This document shows, piece after piece, positions 59,001 to 64,000 of a DNA stretch of 64,000 bases. Both the position numbers and the translations under genes were made by a program. The notes under the pieces are model-generated. The model was not told where the DNA came from, did not search any database, and saw only the letters and a program-made list of their open reading frames with translations. Position 1 is the stretch's first letter; every line of letters begins with the position of its first letter. This DNA comes from Sclerodactyla briareus. Lineage: Eukaryota > Echinodermata > Holothuroidea > Dendrochirotida > Sclerodactylidae. The DNA is taken from contig JAODTK010005862.1 of NCBI GenBank assembly GCA_026419785.1, forward strand, positions 365,757-429,756. Direction: 5' to 3'.

Positions 59001-59565
59001 GTTTTTTATAATGCCGATACGTTCAAATTCATGCATTGCTGGTCCCAACAATCGCAACGCTTCTTCCAAGTTAAGTGGGCAACAAATTATTCATCAGGTG
59101 AATTCAGAGAAGGATCTCGGGGTTCATTTCGGTATTTTAAATTTCTAAGCATGTGCTGAGGCTGCTGAGCGAGGAAAGGTAATTGGATTCTTGACTTGAT
59201 TTAGACGTCCCTTTAGTTCCCTTGAAAAGTTATTGTTGTCAGGCTGTTTTAAGCATCGCTGGTGAGACCTGCATGGAGTATTCTGCCAAAATAAACCGAA
59301 TCCCTATTTTTCACGAAAGACAAACAGGTAATTGAATACGTTAAGCGAAGGCCACTATATTAATTCAGTCCGAGATCATTCAACCTTACTAGGAAAGATA
59401 AAGGCGTCTCGGTCTAATTGATTTATTTATCAAGAATTGTGGGCGAATATTTTAGGCATTGGGTTATTCTCCTCTTTGGGATGTTGTAGCTACAGGGTTT
59501 TTCATGAGATTTTGTTTCTTCTTTACCCTTTTTCCACTAAACTAAACTAACTAACTAAATTAACA

Positions 59566-61761
59566 AACTAAATGGCGTGGCAGGAAGAGTTTCAAGTATC
59601 CAGGCAAAAGTATACAAACTTTGCTTAATGTAAAGAATATTCATTGTTTGGTATTACCCAGTATCCCAATTTCAGACTGTCAAACTAGAGAGTTATTCAA
59701 ACTTGTGATGGTAAAATTTTGACTACGCAGTTCTGTTGAAACTTTGAAATTTTGGATAAATTACACTTAACGGATCCACGCCTCTGCCTAATGTCCTCTA
59801 CAGATATACATTTTATTCGAAAATGTTTGAGTGACTAACGAAAGCAAATATCCATGTATATCCAGTTGAGTGGGTCCCATTAGGTGAAATGCCATGCATT
59901 TGGTAAATTTTTCAGACTCTACCGTGTCGCTAAATACTGTAGGATCGCTGAGAAAAGATTCTGATTGTCAGAGAGAGAACGGGTTTTCATTTAAAAAAAC
60001 AAAGATGTTGACGTATCATTCCTTTCATTCCCTGTTTGCATTGGAAGGAATGAAGCAATGTGTTTGGCGGCTTGCATTGTTTGATCTGTGACAAGCCGAA
60101 AAATAATCAACCATTGAATAATGTCGCACCGTTTGAACTGTCTCCAACTCGTCACAACTAACGCCGTGGCTGTTTCGAATTACAATACACAAGTTGTAAT
60201 TAAGTTAAAGGTTGAATATCCATATTCGTCTGGGTCATTTTGTTTCATTTATACTCTGTTATAATGTAGTATAGCTGTAAGGCGATGTCATTTGAGGATG
60301 CCCATGCTATCTTCTAAGACGTTTCATTACAACTCGCTCACTGGGGTATCCAACTTCTGCTGTTATATCCGGTCCTTTTGGCTTAAAACACGGACTGGAT
60401 AGGAGAATCTAAAGACAGGCTATAAGATGTTACTTCCTGATTCAGAAAAAGTACAAATAGTTCTTCAGTCAATAAGGTATGTGGAACAGAATAAAACCAA
60501 ATAATCAGGATTATGTTCTGGTAAGTTCTTTATATAATGGTTCGTAATTCTGATCGATTGAAGACTCCACCAAGCACACGACATTACTCTCCGTTCGTTA
60601 AATTAAAGCAAAACTAATGTATTGGACTGGTTGGGGACTAGCGTCTTTTGCTGACGTCACACGAAAAACGCAATAAGGCAATTCGGTATCAATACGGTAT
60701 AATCGTACTTGATATGTCAATGCAATTAATCAGATATCTTCGAAGCGATATTTTTTTCGCTTAATATCATGCCCCGGAAAAAAAACGACGCGTCCATCAT
60801 TGTGCTGATGAGAAGAACTTAGGCTACTAGAGCCATCCTGTTTGAATATAACTGTATGAAATCTCATGACAAGAACCATACATGTCTTAAGTGAAGGCTG
60901 ACATCACCCAAACGGCTTCGCTTCTAATTAAATTCTCATTCCAATTAACTTCGGGAACACTTAATAAAAATATCCTGTATATTAAAACTACCACCAGACT
61001 AATATCTGAATATAATGAAGCAAAATCTGTATTAAAACCTCCCTGAACTCTTAGATTTAGCAAACTCTCCAGAGGTGAGGCTAAAGACATGGAACTTTTA
61101 CTTGTGAATGTTTACTGGAATCCCACTTTCTCCTAATGATTTTCCTGTACAAAGAAAAAAAGGAATAAAAAAGAAAATACGTGGCTTAAGTGGAAGCGAA
61201 AAATGGCTGACAGCTATAGGACAGCGGAGGGGTGTTAGGTCATCTTCGTCAATGATGATTCTTCTTCATTCAGGTAGTTACGATTGGAGATCAGTCGAGA
61301 GGATAGACTACATACGAGAGGACTGATTAAAAGGATTTGTCCGACTCGAAGGTCCGATACGACTCACCTCGTCATACGAGATTACAGACGGTGTCCGCAT
61401 TGAACGGCGTGGTTACTGAATGTCAATTATAATGGCTTGTTCAGAGGTCATGTGGCATTTGCAAATGCTCCTATGCCTGAAGATATATGTCCCTCCGCCC
61501 AGAGACCTGAACTATAGTAACTAAATCTAAAAGACAATATAACCTGTGGTGACATGCTTTTTTGTTTTGGTTTTATGAACTATTTGATAATTGCTTAGAA
61601 TATATCTCTCGTCGATGGAGTACAGTGTGGTGCACGGCGTCAATTATATTACAACGCTAGTTTGTTACACTTTATACCACCATCTCCACCTCGGATCTGA
61701 CCGTTCCTCTGTTGATACCACTTCCAGAAATAAACACTAAATACAGTTTTGACTCTCTTTC
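59566..61761. other. Gene-free interval
   Basis: A TGACGTCACACGAAAAACG and CGGTATCAATACGGTATAATCG block at 60651-60710 faintly recalls the 51236 element. Nothing else is recognised. Confidence 0.35.
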
Positions 61762-62148
61762 CTAATCTACTATAAACTCAGTGTGGTGAATCTGTTGACC
61801 CTTGAATGGAACACACATAAATATATTATTTAAGCTGCGCTCATCAGGCGTGTTTGGGGTACCTTGTTCACAAACGCGTTTCATCATACTGCATTCTCGG
61901 GCATACACATGCATCTGTATTCGCGCCTTGATAAATGTACCAGGAAACACACATACATAGTTCGAAGACCCAAGCTGACCAGGATGCATGTCATCTAAAA
62001 ATATCTGTTGTCTACGAGACCAATGGTGGAGAAATCCCCTCTGAACAAGCGTGAACGACGGACGATGCATGGTTATATAGATTCCTCGACTAAATCTAGG
62101 AACCAATAAGCGTTGAAACTCGCGTGAAGGAATTCTGCTGATAGCCAC
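61762..62148 (-). CDS. Unassigned 128-codon open frame
   Basis: The frame has an ATG start and runs uninterrupted to TAG. The product is basic, with many His, Met and Arg, and motifs HHWSRRQQIFLDDMHPGQ and NIFMCVPFKGQQIH. There is no signal peptide or membrane segment. I do not recognise a family. It does not overlap any repeat seen in the window and is the longest clean frame outside the LINE, so it is the best candidate here for an unrecognised exon or small gene, but chance cannot be excluded. Confidence 0.25.
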   Translation of the reverse strand: MAISRIPSREFQRLLVPRFSRGIYITMHRPSFTLVQRGFLHHWSRRQQIFLDDMHPGQLGSSNYVCVFPGTFIKARIQMHVYARECSMMKRVCEQGTPNTPDERSLNNIFMCVPFKGQQIHHTEFIVD

Positions 62149-62290
62149 TCAAATCAATGGTTTCGTCAGATCAAATAAAACATTAGGGTAATTGAGATAG
62201 GTGCTTCATGCTTTTTGATCTTCTTCCAAAGATCTAATCATGTACAGTTAGAAGTCTTATTACAATCTTATTGAGAGAGGATAATATATA
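62149..62290. other. AT-rich spacer
   Basis: No feature recognised. Confidence 0.4.
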
Positions 62291-62370
62291 TACTAATAAT
62301 ATAATCATACTAATAATAATAATACTAATATAAACTCATAATAATAATAATAATAATAATAATATGATAA
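62291..62370. repeat. (ATA)n microsatellite
   Basis: Interrupted ATA/ATAAT repeats. Confidence 0.9.
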
Positions 62371-62691
62371 TTAATATATTTAGTTTTGAGATAATATAAT
62401 TCCAAACAAAAGAGTTATTCAATTCGTTTTACGGACGCAGAAAGCAAAAACTGAGAAAAAATATAAGTTTTCAGTCGAGAGACCTCAACCCGGCAGGGCG
62501 ATTTCCATGAACCGAGATCAAATGAACGAAGTCTACGACCACCATATTTTTTCGTTCGAGATCTTGGAAACCGAAGGTGTATGGTGGGAGTAGACAGGGT
62601 CTGTGTTGACTCTATTCTGTGCTGCCTTGTGTAAGCACATATATGTTTTTCATTCATTATTAAGACATCGGCCTATCCTCTTTTGGCATTG

Positions 62692-62838
62692 CTTCTTCTT
62701 CTTCTTCTTCTTCTTCTCTTTTCTTCTTTCTTCTTCTTCTTCTCTTTTGCTCTTCTTTCTTCTTCTTCTTCTTTTCTTCTTCTTCTTCTTCTTCTTTCTT
62801 TCTTCTCTTCTTCGTCTTCCTTCTTCTTCTTCTTCTCC
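62692..62838. repeat. (CTT)n microsatellite
   Basis: About 147 bp of CTT repeats with CTTT interruptions. Long poly-Leu/Ser/Phe and poly-Lys/Glu/Arg frames over it are artefacts. Confidence 0.95.
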
Positions 62839-64000
62839 TACGGGCTTTTCCCACCGAAGCGGGGTCGCCGGCGGATGCCGTTGCCTCCATTCTCTCGTGT
62901 AAAGTGTGTCCACCTCGTCCTCCAGTCCATTGCCTCATGTCATCATTGTACATCATGTATGCGCTCTCTGGGCCTCCTCTTTCCATTTCCCCTTCATCCT
63001 CTGTACTTGACATTTCCTCTCTTATCTTCTTCTTGTGGCCAAACCCCTCATACGTGACTCTTCTCAATTTGGCAACTCAGCTCCACTATTCCCTTTGTTT
63101 TCTTTTCCTCTTCTTTCCTTGTGTGTAAACCTTGTCCTCCCGTGTCACGGGCCCCATCGTGAATCTTATCTTATCGCACAGCAACCCAGTTAACTTTCTC
63201 TTACTAGACCATCCTGCTTGGGTCCTCTCCTTGCCACCTCTCCGGTTTGACATCCGTCCTTCTCCCTGTTGTCCAGGTACGTGAACTCTGTACTCTTGGG
63301 AACTGTTGTTTGCAATTGCATCATGCATCAGAAAAAATAACTTAAACCTTGATCTGCTTCGGTGCTACTACCTACAACTTGGAACAGAATACACAGAGGA
63401 GTTGACCATCTAAATACCTACATTAGCACCCTCGTCGATTGTCGTAATGATCAGACGGCCGCATATTAAAATCCCAATACCCAATCGGTTGATTGTCTGG
63501 AAAACAACGATTTAGTGGACTAGGTTAAAGTCATTTTGGCTAACTGAATATGATCATCAGGTTCTTTGGTATCAATATAACTAGAGAGGAACAAGATAGG
63601 GAATATAGGCAACGGGGTTATGTCTGTGGCGTCTTTGAACTGTATTAGAAATTCTCATTTTGATACTTGATCTTCACTGCGCGCGCTTTGTAAATTAATT
63701 ATATATTCAGATTTCTTGACAAGATGGAACCATAAGACTAATTTGGACGCGCATAAGCCAGAAGGAAGTTAGGAATAGGACTATTATGGGGGGAGTTGAA
63801 ATGGAATTTCATCTCGATCGTGCATAACGCTTCTTAATCCCCTTTCATCAAGCCACTCATCCTATCAGTTTGGAATCGAAACGATTGAGCAAATGATCAA
63901 TGCGTTATTCCTAACCACAATTTTCTAATCATATACCAAGTTTTTGAAATCGTGTTGTATCTTTTTCCTGTATTCACATTGAAATTTGGAACTATACAGA
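62839..64000. other. Interval without recognised genes
   Basis: From 62839 to 63330 the sequence is pyrimidine-rich beyond the CTT array and is open in several frames, but reads as composition bias. GCATTCTC-type structure or motifs were not found. The rest is featureless. Confidence 0.35.

Larger units (their letters stand above)
57170..59565 (+). mobile_element. CR1-like LINE, copy 3 (longest, with ORF1)
   Basis: From 5' to 3': an ORF1 remnant with an SGNH-esterase-like domain (57170-57640), a block like the start of the endonuclease (NVQSIRNNLMSSKF near 57770), then directly a pre-RT linker (NPRAIFAYVGGKQKVM, near 57950, and LNNYFYLTLENLDN), the RT (58140-59000) and the 3' end (59418-59565) with TTTTTCCACTAAACTAAACTAAC. 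Most of the endonuclease is missing, an internal deletion of several hundred bp. Frameshifts and stops are frequent. The catalytic FADD box is intact at 58896-58907. Confidence 0.8.

Noticed and set aside
62603..63067. A 135-codon minus-strand Lys/Glu/Arg-rich frame and a 124-codon plus-strand Leu/Ser/Phe frame
   Set aside because: Both are driven by the (CTT)n array and surrounding pyrimidine bias.

Overview
The window is eukaryotic, most likely from a marine invertebrate animal. It has many microsatellites, no operon-like packing, no open reading frame above 258 codons, and a dense layer of decayed transposable elements. Several repeat styles here are common in echinoderms, hemichordates, amphioxus and molluscs: CR1-type LINEs with an esterase-like ORF1, AGGTCA-rich satellites, and G-tract elements. 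A deuterostome such as a sea cucumber is my best guess, but that is inference with low confidence. I see no rRNA, no intact tRNA, no CRISPR and no complete cellular protein-coding gene.

Left third (1-22 kb): a repeat family that ends in a hairpin (family A) occurs at the left edge and near 2.7-3.0 kb. The first copy is split by a 919-bp MITE with about 120-bp terminal inverted repeats and a TTA target duplication. A degenerate tandem region lies at 5.5-6.7 kb, a tRNA-derived SINE at 8.55-9.0 kb, a two-copy tandem at 12.1-12.9 kb and a three-copy 280-bp satellite at 13.1-13.9 kb. Much of 12.9-16.9 kb recurs in the same order at 17.6-21.5 kb, which indicates an old tandem segmental duplication. 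A 188-bp MITE sits inside the second unit.

Middle (22-41 kb): two related, frame-disrupted protein loci on the minus strand (27.3-28.2 and 35.8-36.8 kb) look like copies of one helical-plus-beta-propeller protein family. Between them are a possible SINE, the remains of a GIY-YIG endonuclease of Penelope type, and a solo 3' end of a CR1-like LINE inside a 350-bp duplication. A minus-strand LINE of another family (37.8-40.5 kb) keeps recognisable endonuclease and reverse transcriptase.

Right third (41-64 kb): three more plus-strand copies of the CR1-like family (41.9-42.8, 49.1-50.4, 57.2-59.6 kb) share a 3' end with ACTAA pentamers. The last copy carries an SGNH-esterase ORF1 remnant. There is also a third family A copy (46.8-47.2 kb), a PIF/Harbinger transposase N-terminal remnant (47.3-47.6 kb) and a 120-bp palindromic element with TGACGTCA arms (51.2 kb). 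The right edge has long (ATA)n and (CTT)n tracts. Unassigned open frames are listed with low confidence.
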